Positions 1-10,446 of a stretch of 64,000 nt of DNA are shown piece by piece. Source of the DNA: Mrakia gelida (taxonomy: Eukaryota > Basidiomycota > Tremellomycetes > Cystofilobasidiales > Mrakiaceae). The position numbers were made by a program, and so were the translations under genes. Each line of letters opens with the position of its first letter. The first letter of the stretch is position 1. The notes under the pieces are model-generated. The model saw only the letters and a list, made by a program, of their open reading frames with translations. It was not told the DNA's origin and did no database searches. Where the stretch lies: contig BRON01000002.1 of assembly GCA_024345305.1 (NCBI GenBank), positions 2,418,001 to 2,482,000 on the forward strand, read 5' to 3'.

Positions 1-558
1 AGCGGAGGAGTCCTGGGAACGAGGGCAGGGGAAGCTGAGGACGGGAAGCGGGGACGAGTCGAGTTCAGCCCTAGCTCTCTCTACTCCTGCTCAGTACCTC
101 GATTTCGTTGCATCGACTCACTAGCCTTGAACCCTTTTCGAACAGCGTCCTCCGAGACTGAGAGTCCGAGTTTGTTGGCTTCCTCAGCGTACTGACGGTG
201 AATGGGTAGGCGAGGTGTGATCTGTTGAACGAGCGAGGAGAAGGGAGGTGGGGAGGAGGTCGAAGGTGAGCTCGATCTCGAACGACAGATCTTCCGTTCC
301 GATTCACTCAAGAGAGGAAGAGCGGAAAACGAGACTTACAAGAGTATCCTGTTGTTCAAGAATGTTCCAGTAAAGTCCAGATCAAGGTCGGATCAGCTCT
401 GATCGGCCTTTGAGGTGGGGAGGGAAGGAGGAGGAGGTCGATTCGGTCGACGAACAAAAGCGTCGAACAAGACGAGTCGGATGCGAGATCTGACCAAATT
501 TTCGCAGACGGTCAGCTCCGTATGGCCGAATGAAGAGGTTTGAGACTTACCTGGCCAT
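1..558 (-). CDS. HAD-superfamily hydrolase (HDHD3-like), 5' part; runs off the left edge
   Basis: This is the start of a haloacid-dehalogenase-type hydrolase; the family mostly removes phosphate from small molecules through an aspartyl intermediate. Spliced exons on the minus strand are 558-551, 489-456, 348-340, 221-122 and 12-1. They give MARSRIRLVLFDAF-DTL-ITPRLPIHRQYAEEA and onward. FDAFDTL is HAD motif I (the usual form is DxDxT/V; here the second Asp is in DTL), and QYAEEANKLGL resembles the cap entry of HDHD3-type enzymes. The third exon is only 9 nt (Asp-Thr-Leu) and completes motif I; without it the motif is lost. Each intron has a GT donor, a CTGAC-like branch site and an AG acceptor. 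Motifs II-IV lie outside the window, so substrate and length are unknown. Confidence 0.72.
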
Positions 559-774
559 GGAGACTGAAATCGAAAGGCAGGAGAAGGAGGTTGATGGACG
601 TCGGAAGTTGATGAGCTCGTCGGCCGGACTCCCCTCCTCCCTCCCCTCCCTTTTGAAAGTGCCGTCGTCACTTTGCTTTTCATCCTTCAACCACAACAGT
701 CTCAACACCATCGTCTCACCCAGCACTCTTCTCTCTCTCTACTTCACCAACTCACACTCACTCGTAACTCAGAC

Positions 775-2313
775 ATGGCACCCAGTGGAAAAGGAGGTCA
801 GCTCGCCTTTCTTTCTCGCTCCTTCCTTGCCCTCCTCGCATCCCATTCGACGAAGCTCATTTTTTTACTGACAATCCCCTCTTCTTCGCTGTTTTTTAGG
901 CAAGGGAGGAAAGGCTATCAAGGAGGAGAACGAGAAGGTACGTTCACGATCAAATCTTCCTAGTAGGGTGGCGAAACGAGGAGCTGATCCAACCCGTTCC
1001 TTCCATCTTCTTCACCTCCCTTCCCCTTTCTTTCTCGCTTCCCTCCCCACCCCATCTTCTCCTCTTCACCCTTCCCGTTGTCCCCTCATCAACTCCTCCA
1101 CCGTCCCCCCAGATCAAAGTTGGTCAGAAGAAGGCCGAGATCGAGAAGAAGGAAGCCGACAACTGGAAGGAAGGATCCAAGTCGAAGGACAACTCCAAGG
1201 AGGAGAAGCGACTCGCCGACATCGCGAGGAAGCAGGAAGCCGCTCGACTCCTCGCTGCTGAGGAGCTCAGCAACAAGAAGGTCGTCAAGGCCAAGGCTCC
1301 TTACGTTCCTCAGCCCAAGATCGTCAAGAAGGTCGAGAAGGTCGAGAAGAAGGTCGTCGAGAAGAAGGACGACAAGGCCGTCGAGGGAGAGGATGGGGAG
1401 GTTGCTGCTGCTCCTGAGCCTGTTGTGAGTACTGTGCATACGAGCTTGGCTAGACGAGAGAGGTCCTCCGAGGGTGCTTGGGCCGTGGGTGGTGCATCGC
1501 AGCAGGACGAGCGGCGAGCTCGAGCTCACCATTTTCGCTCCTTCCTTCGTGTCAGGATCCCTACGCTTCGAGCCTCGACAACGAGCTTGAGAACATGCAG
1601 ATCAGTCGTGAGTCTACCCCCGCATTTCTTCGCACGAGCAAACTCGGACTGACACCTGTTCTTCCTCTTCCTCAACTCACAGACTCGATGGTTCGTCTTC
1701 TCGCTTTCCCTCCGTCGAGCTGCTTCCAACTACTGCTGATGTCGTCTTGCTTTCTCTTGTGTAGGTCACTCCCGGACAGAAGGCCCAGTCGGTCGAGATT
1801 CACCCCGAGCGACGATTCAAGGCTGCTCTCGAGCACTTCCAGGAGACTGAGCTCCCCAGGATCAAGCAGGAGGTTCGTGCTTCTCCTTCGACGCGTTCTC
1901 GCCTCGCCTCGCTCGCTCTCCGAGGCTGACCTTTGCGCCCTCTCGATCTATCTCAACCAGTACCCCGGTCTCAGGCTTCAGCAGTACAAGGAGCGACTCT
2001 TCAAGGAGTTCCAGAAGCACCACGGTTCGTCCCTCCTCCTCTCGTCCTCCCTTCGATCTACCTCATGAACGAAGCTCACCATCTCTTCGACCCCCTTCTC
2101 GTTTTGTAGACAACCCCTTCAATCAGTTGACTGCTTCTTACAACACTACCCGAGAGGGCAAGATCGAGGCTTACAACAGTCAGTCCCACCCTCTCCCACC
2201 TCCGGACCGAATGTCGAGAGCTCTCGAGCTGACCTTCCCTTTCGCTTCCCTCTTCCCTCCTCGCAGCTCTCCAAGCAGAGAAGGAAGCTCGTCTCCGTGG
2301 AGACATCGTCTAA
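775..2313 (+). CDS. LSO2: LSO2/CCDC124-family ribosome-associated protein
   Basis: Nine exons (775-796, 900-937, 1113-1424, 1556-1607, 1683-1690, 1765-1872, 1961-2024, 2110-2178, 2267-2313) total 720 nt and encode 239 residues. The N-terminal half is a Lys/Glu-rich helix (KKAEIEKKEADNWKEG, RKQEAARLLAAEE). The C-terminal half has the CCDC124 signature: HPERRFKAALEHFQE, LPRIKQE, LRLQQYKERLFKEF, DNPFNQ. Members of this family bind idle 80S ribosomes near the mRNA channel and A site, and in yeast help restart translation after starvation. The fifth exon is 8 nt (ACTCGATG) between two normal introns. The protein is longer than yeast Lso2 and closer in length to animal CCDC124. The family assignment is strong; the role is taken from the family. 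Confidence 0.9.
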
Positions 2314-2696
2314 GCCACCCATGCTGGCTCTATCGGTCGATGGATCGATGCGCCGCTCGGGGTTCAAGAGAAGAAGGGCGAGGGTTGAGGGAGAGATGGG
2401 CCGATGAGCAAGAACCACCCCATCCTCCCTTCTCGACGCGTCTTGTTTGGGAGGAGAGAACCCCTGATTTCGTTTTTCTGTTTCGTGTGAAGGAGGAGGA
2501 GGGAAGTAGCCTTGGATTTATGAAGGTCGATGCTGAGGTTTGTTGGCATGAAAAGAAAAATGGGACGCGTGCGCCAAGAACGAAGATGACGAGCTTGTTT
2601 TTCCCTTCCCTTCCTCCTCCCTTCTTCACCTGCAACGGCCGTCTTCCTCTCCTTTCGACCTTCCCATACTCTCGTCCTCTCGTCCCCTCTCCCTCG
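2314..2696. other. Intergenic region
   Basis: This holds the 3' end of the LSO2-like gene and the promoter of the next gene. An in-frame upstream ATG at 2586 would add about 37 residues to the next protein, but the added segment does not look like a clear signal peptide. I see no RNA gene here. Confidence 0.5.
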
Positions 2697-4280
2697 ATGT
2701 CCCTCCAAAACATCACCATCGACGACTTCGATTCCGTGCTCTCGTGGTCCTCAAAGGCAGACTGGTCGACCCCCAATCCTCAGGACAACCCTTCCTGGTT
2801 TAGCGAGCCAGACGTGACCGAATGGCACGAAGCGACCTACCACAAGACTTCAGTCGTAGGCACTAGCGTCTCTCTGAACTTCACAGGTGAGTACGAAAGG
2901 CGAGTCGGGGTCGAGTCGGATGTAGCAGCGAGGTGAAGAGCCGCTTCGAAGGGAACGTGTGAGCTCACCTCGCCCTTCCCACCTTCCTTCTCTACCCAAG
3001 GGCCCTCCCTCTGCATCTACGGTGCTTCTGGACCCTCCTACGGCTCCTACTCCATCCAACTCGACTCCTCTAGCCCCATCACCTCCTCAGCCTACGCTTC
3101 GTCCAACGTGACAGGTCGCTTCCCTCTTTACGCCGTTTCGGACCTCTCCTACGGACCTCACACTCTCGTGCTCGAGAACCTGGGAGCTGTGGCGGGAGGG
3201 GAGGGCTCGGAGTTGCTGGTAGATCTGTTTGTCGTGGGGTCGGAGGTTAGGGCAACTGGGTGAGTCAAACGGACGAGCACGAAGGAGGGAGAGGGCGAGA
3301 GAGGAGGAAGAGAGGGAGGATGGGCTGAAGGCGAAAGGAGCTGACCGAATCGCTTGCGTTCGGGTATACAGAGCAACTTTGACCAACACGACTCTTCAGG
3401 AGACGGACTCGAGGATCACGTACACTGGGACGTGGGATAACAACACGAACGAGCTGTTCAGCGGAGGAGGAACGACGTACACCAACACCGATTCGTCGTT
3501 CTCGTTCTCGTTCGAAGGTTCGTCGTGTCTTACCAAGCTTCGCGCTACCGAGTATCTGACTGACCGAAGCGCCCCTCTCATCGTCCCCCAGGCTCGGCAG
3601 TCTGGATCTTCGGAGACCAGGTGAGCTCGACTCGCGTTCGCTTCTCGCCGTCGCCTTTCGCTCACCTCACTCCTTCTTTGCTTCGCGTTACAGGTGAACG
3701 ACCACGGACTCTTCACCGTCAGCATCAACGGAACCTCTCCCGAGACCTACGATAACGGCTCTGGCTGCGGTGGAGCGTTCGGGAAGACGTGCGAGAAACT
3801 TGGGACGCTCGCGTACTTCAAGGGGAGTTTGGGAGAAGGGACGCATACCGTGGAGGTCGTGAACCTTCCTGGAGTCAACAACTCATTTATCGGTGAGCTC
3901 CTCCACCTTTTTGATGTCTTGGAACCGTCATGAAGGGGTAGAATGTCGAGTCGGAGGCTCCGACGACGCGTCGCGACTTCGACTCTCGCTGACTTCTTCC
4001 CTCGCTTGCCTTTCTGCTCCAATCCCACCTCTCAGACATCGACCAAATCATCTATACCACTCCCTCCATCTACGCCGACCGAACCTCCTCCAACTCCTCC
4101 TCGAACTCAACGACAACTCCCGCTTCCTCCTCGTCGTCCCTCTCTCCCTCGGCCTCGGCAGCAGCAGCAGCAAGCGCGACGGGATCTCCCAGTTCGGGTG
4201 GAGTGAGCATCGCGATGCTTGGACCTCTCGCTTGGGGCGTGATGGGTCTGCTTTGGGTCGGGAGGGGGATGAGGTTGTGA
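2697..4280 (+). CDS. Basidiomycete-type surface protein with two beta-sandwich repeats and a C-terminal membrane segment
   Basis: Six exons (2697-2886, 3001-3259, 3372-3517, 3592-3620, 3694-3892, 4036-4280) sum to 1068 nt, or 355 residues. Two repeats share one plan: an ITIDDFDS or RITYTGTW opening, a Ser/Thr-rich strand ending in VSLNFTG or FSFSFEGS, a CIYGASGPSYGSY or VWIFGDQVNDHG strand, and a closing GPHTLVLENL or GTHTVEVVNL strand. Many N-x-S/T sites are present. The tail is Ser/Ala-rich and ends in a hydrophobic stretch (IAMLGPLAWGVMGLLWV) followed by GRGMRL. The layout matches a family common in basidiomycetes whose members often lack a recognisable signal peptide; its function is not known to me. 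A cell-surface or membrane role is inferred. Confidence 0.75.
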
Positions 4281-4385
4281 GGAGAGCGCGAAAAGGAGAA
4301 GGGACGACGCGAGCTGGGTTCAACCGGATCGACTTGCTGTTGTTTTGATTTTGTTCGCGCCTCGATTGTGCGCAAGGTGGGAGGT

Positions 4386-4393
4386 TTATATAT
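4386..4393 (+). promoter_or_regulatory. TATA-like element upstream of the cytochrome b5-ACAD gene
   Basis: The sequence TTTATATATG begins near 4384, about 215 nt before the ATG at 4604. It is the only AT-rich TATA-like stretch in the 4281-4603 gap. The rest of this gap is pyrimidine-rich leader sequence. The assignment rests only on sequence and position. Confidence 0.35.
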
Positions 4394-4603
4394 GTTTCTT
4401 GGTCAGCCCTCTCTCTGCTCGGATCCAGAGCTCTCGAGCCCTTCGCCTCAGTTCCCTCAGGCGCATCACAAGGAAAGAAAACGAGTTCCGCTAAAGAAGA
4501 CGCCGAGGAGCGAAGGGAAGGCAAAGAAGCTCGCTCGCCTACTCTCATCAGTCAACCACATCCCCTCCCTTTCTCACCACCTCTACTCTATCACTCTCAA
4601 ACC

Positions 4604-7600
4604 ATGGCGCCTGAAGCTAAGGTCCTCAAGGACTACACTCTCGAGGAGGTTAAGCAGGTTCGTTCGTTTCTCAACGATCCTGGAAGAGAAGCGAAACAAC
4701 ATCGTCCTCCTCATTCGCTCTCCCCGGCTTCCTTCCCCACCTTGACCTCTCGTCCCTTCCCTTCCTTCTCGAGAGCTGACCTTCCCTTGCTCGCTTTCCT
4801 CTGCTCGTCTAACAGCACAACAAGTCTGGAGATCTCGTGAGTGACTCGGGTCTCGAAGCTCTGGAGGGCTAGGAGGAATGGGAGGGATGGGAAGAGGCTG
4901 AAGCTGACCCGGCTGTTTCGCCCCTCCCTCCCTTCCCTCTCTCTCTCTCTTGCTTCGCTGTCGCTTCATCTAGTGGGTCGTTATCGACTCCATCGTCTAT
5001 GATCTCACCAAGTTCATGAACATGCACCCCGGAGGAGCCGCTGTCTTGCTCGATTCTGAGATCGGTTCGTCGACTCCCTCGCTCCCGGCCTCGCTGCTCT
5101 CGTCCCTCCTTCTCGTTTTGCTCGCTCGCTCAGCAACTGATTTCGGCTTCTCGTCTTCTGTTTTTGCTTCTCATAGCTGGACAGGACGCTACCGATGCCT
5201 TCTTCGGTCTTCATCGACACGAGGTCCTTCTCAAGCCTGCCTACGCTCGACTTCAAATCGGAAAGATCAAGGGACAGTCGAAGAAGATTCACGCTCGAAG
5301 CAACGGAGACCTCAAGACCGTTCCTTACTCTGAACCTGTGAGTCCTCGAGCTTTCTAGGCTTGGGTGCTGGTAGGTGAGGGCTGACTACTTCGTTGTTCC
5401 CAAACTCTGCAGACCTGGTTGACTCCTGGTGAGCAAAGCGATCGTCTCGTCTCGAAGTCGAGGAGAACAACGGCTGATCTCCGTTTCTTTTCTCGCGACT
5501 GCCAGTCTACCACTCTCCCTACTACAACGACTCTCACCGTGCTCTCCAGAAGGCTATGAGGAAGGTCGTCGACGAGCTCATCTACCGTTCGTTCTCCTCC
5601 TCTCCTCTTCTCCCGTCTCGTCTCGCGTCCCGTCCGTTCGTCCGACGACGCTGACCTCTCCCTCCCTTCCTCCTCTTCGTTCAAACAGCCGACGCTCAAG
5701 CCTGCGAGACCAACGGAAAGTACCCCAGCAAGCACGTCAACGACGAACTGGCCAAGCTCAACGTTCACGCCATGCGATTCGGACCCGGAAAGCACCTCAA
5801 GGGTCTCACTCTCATGGGAGGTCTCGTCAAGCCAGAGGAGTTCGACTACTTCCACGAGATGGTCATCACTCAGGAGATCGTCCTCTGTGGAGCCCGAGGT
5901 TACGGTGATGGTCTCGGTGGTGGAAACGTCATTGGAGTGAGTCTTCCTCGCGCTCGTCTCCGTTCGTTTCGTTCGTTCGACGCGCTGACTCGAAGGCGAA
6001 CTTTGTCGCTTTCCTCTCCCAGCTTCCTCCCATCCTAAACTTCGGTTCTGATGCTCTCAAGGCTGAGATTGTCCCTCCAGTGCTTAAAGGAGAGAAGTTC
6101 ATCGCTCTCGCTATCTCTGAGGCGTGAGTACTCCTTCCTTGATCCTCGTGCCGCCTTCGATCTCGAATCGTCTCGAACGACCCCCCTCTGACCTTGTATT
6201 TCACTCTACTCTACAGCTTCGCTGGATCTGATGTCTCAGGATTGAGGTGCGGGGCTGTCAAGACCGACGACGGGAAGCACTGGATCATCAACGGAACCAA
6301 GAAGTGGTCAGTCCGCTTCTCGACTCGACGCGTCGGCGAGAAGAGCTGTATATCTTCCTTGATGAACTGACATTTTTCTCTTCACGCGTGCTCGCGCTCA
6401 GGATCACTGGTGGAGCCTTCGCCGACTACTTCACCGTCGGATGCAAGACCGACGGAGGATTGACGGTCATCCTCGTTCCTCGACAAGAGGGAGTCGAGAC
6501 TTCGCAGATGACGACTCGATACTCGAAGGCAGCTGGTACCAGTTACATCACTGTAAGCACAAATCAAGCTTGGAAGAGTCGGGAAATCTTGGGTCTTCGA
6601 GGCTGACTGGTCGCGTCGCTTTCCTCCTTCCTCCGTCGAACAGTTCGTGAGTTCTTCCGCTGTCTCTCTTTCGCCCCTCCTTCGGGAGCATCAGAGGCAT
6701 CGGCTGAAAACTTCTCTTCTTCACACAGGACAACGTCAAGGTCCCCGTCGAGAACACCCTCGGTCCCGAGAACGGAGGTCTCGTGAGTTCACATCGAACA
6801 AAACGAATCGAGCTCGAGACGCGTCCCTCGAACTGACCTCTCTCTTCGTCCCTCCTTCAGTTCGTCATCCTCTCGAACTTCAACCACGAGCGATGGGTTA
6901 TGTGCTGCTCGTCTGCTCGATCTTCCAGGATGGCCGTCGAGGAGTGTCTCGTTTGGGCGAACCAGAGGAAGGTCTTCGGAAAGCCTCTTATCGGACAGCC
7001 CGTCATTCGACAGAAGCTGGCTGGTATGATCGCTAAGGTACGACCCTTTCCAATTTCCCTTCTTTTGGGCCGTCAATCTCGTCTACGACTAAGTCGGAAG
7101 GAAAGGGAGGAGGAGATCAAGACGAGATCGCGACGCGTCCGCTGACTTCTTCCTCTTCCTCTCGTATCTTCTTCGCTTCAGGTCGAGGCTATCCAGTCTT
7201 GGCTCGAGACCATCACCTACCAGATGAACCAGATGACCTACAAGGAACAGGCTCAACATCTCGCCGGGTCAGCAAACCCTTCCGCTCGACTCCCGCTTCG
7301 ATGCTCTCGACTGACCTCTTTCTTCATCGCAGACAAATCGCCTTCCTCAAGATGTACTCTACTCGATGCGCTGCTGAGATCGCGGATGACGCTGTCATGA
7401 TCTTTGGAGGAGTGAGTCCTTCTTCTCCCTTTCTTCGCTCCGTCGTCGCGTCTCCGCGTCCGATCATTCCGCGTCCGAATCTCGTTCCTGACCTCTATTC
7501 CACTCTTCTATGTCTTTCCTACCTCACCAGCGTGGCGTTACGCAAACAGGAATGGGCCGCTTCATCGAGATGGTAAGTCTATAGTCTCGAACCGAATCTG

Positions 7601-7927
7601 CTTCGAGTCTGGGCCTTCTTCCTGCGACGTATCTGACGCTTCGCCCTTTTCTTTCTCCAGTTCGCGAGGACGCAGAAGTTCGATCAGATTCTGGGTGGAA
7701 CCGACGACATCTTGGCGGATCTGGGAGTCAGGTAAGTATCAGAAAGCCGTCGAGGGAGCCTGAGGTCGACGTCGACTGACCGGCGACTCGCTTCGATCTC
7801 TCTTCTTGAACAGGCAAGCTCAGAAGGGAATCCCCAAGGTTCGTGTCTGTCTCCCACTCTTCTTCGATGTGGGAATGCCTAGCTGACCTTCTTCTTCCGT
7901 TCGTTCCTTCAGGGAGCTCGTCTGTAA
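4604..7927 (+). CDS. Cytochrome b5-acyl-CoA dehydrogenase fusion, probably peroxisomal
   Basis: This gene of about 16 exons encodes roughly 520 residues. Residues 1-80 are a cytochrome b5 domain (KSGDLWVVIDSIVYDLTKF, then HPGG with a heme-ligand His). The remainder is an acyl-CoA dehydrogenase: an N-terminal helical region, the FAD/substrate middle domain (AISEAFAGSDVSGL, WIINGTKKWITGG) and the C-terminal four-helix domain (NFNHERW, VFGKPL, IFGGRGVTQTG, ILGGTD). The b5 domain could pass electrons to or from the flavin. The protein ends in ARL, which fits a type-1 peroxisomal signal, so fatty-acid oxidation in peroxisomes is a reasonable inference. Exons include 16 nt (5413-5428) and apparently 3 nt (6644-6646, TTC), the latter supplying the Phe of the conserved T-F-D-N-V segment. 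Confidence 0.88.
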
Positions 7928-8192
7928 AAGGATTGCGAGTCAAGTCGAACGAACGCGTCTGCTCGACCTACGAACCAGTGCCCCCTCTCTCTCCCTCGAT
8001 TTTCACGACCTCTTCGTTATTCTTTACTTTTACGACTTCATGTGTACTGCCTCTCGACCTGTCTCGTTCTCGCGCAAGAAATTTTGAGTCATCTCGAGCC
8101 GGCCTTCTCCGTCAGCCCCCAATGCGCGATCTCGAACGAACGAAAAGAAACGTATTCTCTCCCTGGACCACTACATCCCCTTCGCCTTCGCC

Positions 8193-10167
8193 ATGTTCAT
8201 CCCCATCGGTCTCTTGTCCAAGCTCACTGAGATGGTCTTCGCGCCAGCTCATCACTCGTCTTTCCCCAACCACACTCTCACGAAGCTCAACGACGGCAAC
8301 TTCATTCCCTCGTGAGCTTCCCTCCCCTCCCTCCTTCCTTCCTCGTCTCCCTAGATCGATCGACCTTGCTGACAGCTCTTCTTCTCCCTCGTTCTGCTCT
8401 TTCTCGCATCCAAAGGCCTGCCTTCGGAGTTGGATCTGCCCTCTACCAGAAGAATGCGACCGAGGACGTCGTTCTCGCTGTGAGTTGAGCTCGACCGACT
8501 CCTCCTTCCCTCCGATTCGTCCCCTTCCCTCTCGTTCGTTCCCCGAGCTGAGCCCTCTCTTCTATCCTCTTCTGTACCCTTAGCTCAAGAACGGCTACCG
8601 TCACAGTGAGTTACCACTAATTTGCTATGGCTGGGAGGATAGAAGCGACGAAGGACTTCGAAGCTGATTGATCCCTCCTCGCTTGGTCCGCTTTATTCCT
8701 CTCTCGCCTCCCTTGCCCGCTCCCTCCCTCTTCTTACCCTTCTACCTCTACCTTCCTCGACCCTCCTCTTTTTCTCGTCGTATCTCATCTTCAGTCGACA
8801 ACGCCGCGATCTACGATAACGAGGCATCAGTCGGAGATGCTCTCAAAATCGCCAAAGTCCCTCGTGAGGAGCTCTACATCACCACGAAGTACGATGGAGG
8901 AGACGTCCGAGCAGAGTTTGAACTGAGCTTGAAAAAGGTGAGCCCTTCGTCTGTCTGCAGACACGTCGACTCGTCGAAGGAAGCCCTTGTGAGGCTGGGT
9001 TGAGCCTGGTACTCTCTCTCGATTCTCGCGAGACGTCGCATCTTCTGCTTCTCGCAGCGTTGAACTGACCACGAGCTTTTCTCCCGCAGCTTGGAGTCGA
9101 CTATGTGGACCTCTACCTGATTCACTTCCCCAAGTTCGCGGACGCGGGAGGAGGGATTAAGACGGTCTGGAGGGAGTTCGAGCGGCTGAAGGAGGAAGGA
9201 CTCGCCAAATCGGTGAGTCGTGCTCGTCGTTCGATCTTTGGTCGTATACGAGCTCACAGCTGATAAGAAACTCGCCAATCTCTCTTTAGATCGGTGTGTC
9301 CAAGTGCGTACAGTCTCGTCGAGGCAATTCTGGATAATCCGACGACGTGCGCGACACCCAGACTGACTCGATCGCTCTTCTTCTCTTCTTGCCCTCGTCG
9401 TCACAGCTACGGCGTCGTTGAGCTCACGGAACTCCTGCTGCTCGCCAATATCAAACCGGCGGTGAACCAGATTCGCTACCACGCCTACAACGCCAAAGAG
9501 AACGCGCCTCTTCTCGCTCTCGCTGCTCTCAACGAGATCGTTATCGAAGCCTACAGCTCTCTTTCTCCCATCACCAAGGTCAGTTGGCTCGCAAGACCGC
9601 TATTTTAATGAGCTCTATCTGACCCTGATCTTCTGTTTCCCCAGTTCCCTGGCGGTCCCGCCGATGCTGGTGAGAAACGAGTGCTTCTCGTCGCCGACGC
9701 GACCCACACTGAACCGCTTTTCTTCTTTTCCCCTACGAATATTCAGTCGGAGAGCGAATCGCCGATAGAATCTCTACCGTCTCTGGTGGAATTCAGGTCA
9801 CTGTCGCTCAGGCGATCTTGGACTGGTTCGTCGACGCTCTCTTTCCTTCGACGCGTCTCGTTCGTTCCCCTCTCTCGCTTCTCCTGGCTGAATCCTTTTT
9901 GTCGCTCCCAATAGGCTCAAGTCTAAAAACATCGTGGCTGTTACCACGTCGGGCAAGGACTTCCGGCAGCAGGAGCAGCTCCAGGTCTTCCAGAAGTCTT
10001 TCCCTCCCCTCACTGGTTCGTTTGACTCGTCCTCTCTTCCTTTCGAGCGTGTGCTTCCTCTCAAAGTCTTCATTCGCTGACTTCGCTTTCTGTATATCAT
10101 GTTCGCTTCTTCAGAGGAGGAGATCAAGGAGTACGAGGAAGCTGGTCCTGGGTGGGATCAGCAGTAA
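8193..10167 (+). CDS. Aldo/keto reductase (single-domain, NADPH type)
   Basis: The spliced protein begins MFIPIGLLSK and ends GPGWDQQ. It has the AKR (beta/alpha)8-barrel landmarks: PAFGVGSALYQ, NGYRHIDNAAIYDNE with catalytic Asp and Tyr, ITTKYDGG with catalytic Lys, LIHFPKF with the His, SIGVSN, and the C-terminal cofactor segment VTTSGKDFRQQEQL. The exon that encodes IGVSN is only 14 nt (9290-9303). The start was chosen because it is the first ATG in frame; there is no earlier one after the last stop. The family reduces aldehydes and ketones in the cytosol. The substrate cannot be read from sequence. The SxxR-type cofactor motif is modified here (S-G-K-D-F-R). Confidence 0.88.
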
Positions 10168-10268
10168 AACGCAAGAGTCGTCGGCCGATTTCTCGTCTTC
10201 GTTCGTCTACCAGAGTCGCTGTTCGGTCTCTTTCTCTGATCTCGCATCATCTCTCGTATTATCTATGT

Positions 10269-10309
10269 CTTGACCTCTGCTTGACCTCTGCTTGACCTCT
10301 GCTTGACCT
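10269..10309 (+). repeat. Short tandem repeat, 11-bp unit
   Basis: Three exact copies of CTTGACCTCTG are followed by a partial fourth (CTTGACCTT). The array lies 102 nt past the AKR stop codon and 138 nt before the PRO1 start. It could be a leader or promoter element of PRO1, or simple sequence with no role. Confidence 0.85.
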
Positions 10310-10446
10310 TCGTGGATCTTGAAAGACTGGGAGCGGTGGTCGTCAAGCAGTCGACGTCGGGTGCTCTCGACTTTCGACGGAGCTCACCTTCGCCCCGCCA
10401 ACTCCTTCCCCCCCTCCCTCCTCCTCCTTTTTCCTTCTTTTCTTCG

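Noticed and set aside
2586..2696. Upstream start for the beta-sandwich surface protein
   Set aside because: It is in frame, but the added residues do not form a convincing signal peptide, and related basidiomycete proteins often start just before the first strand.
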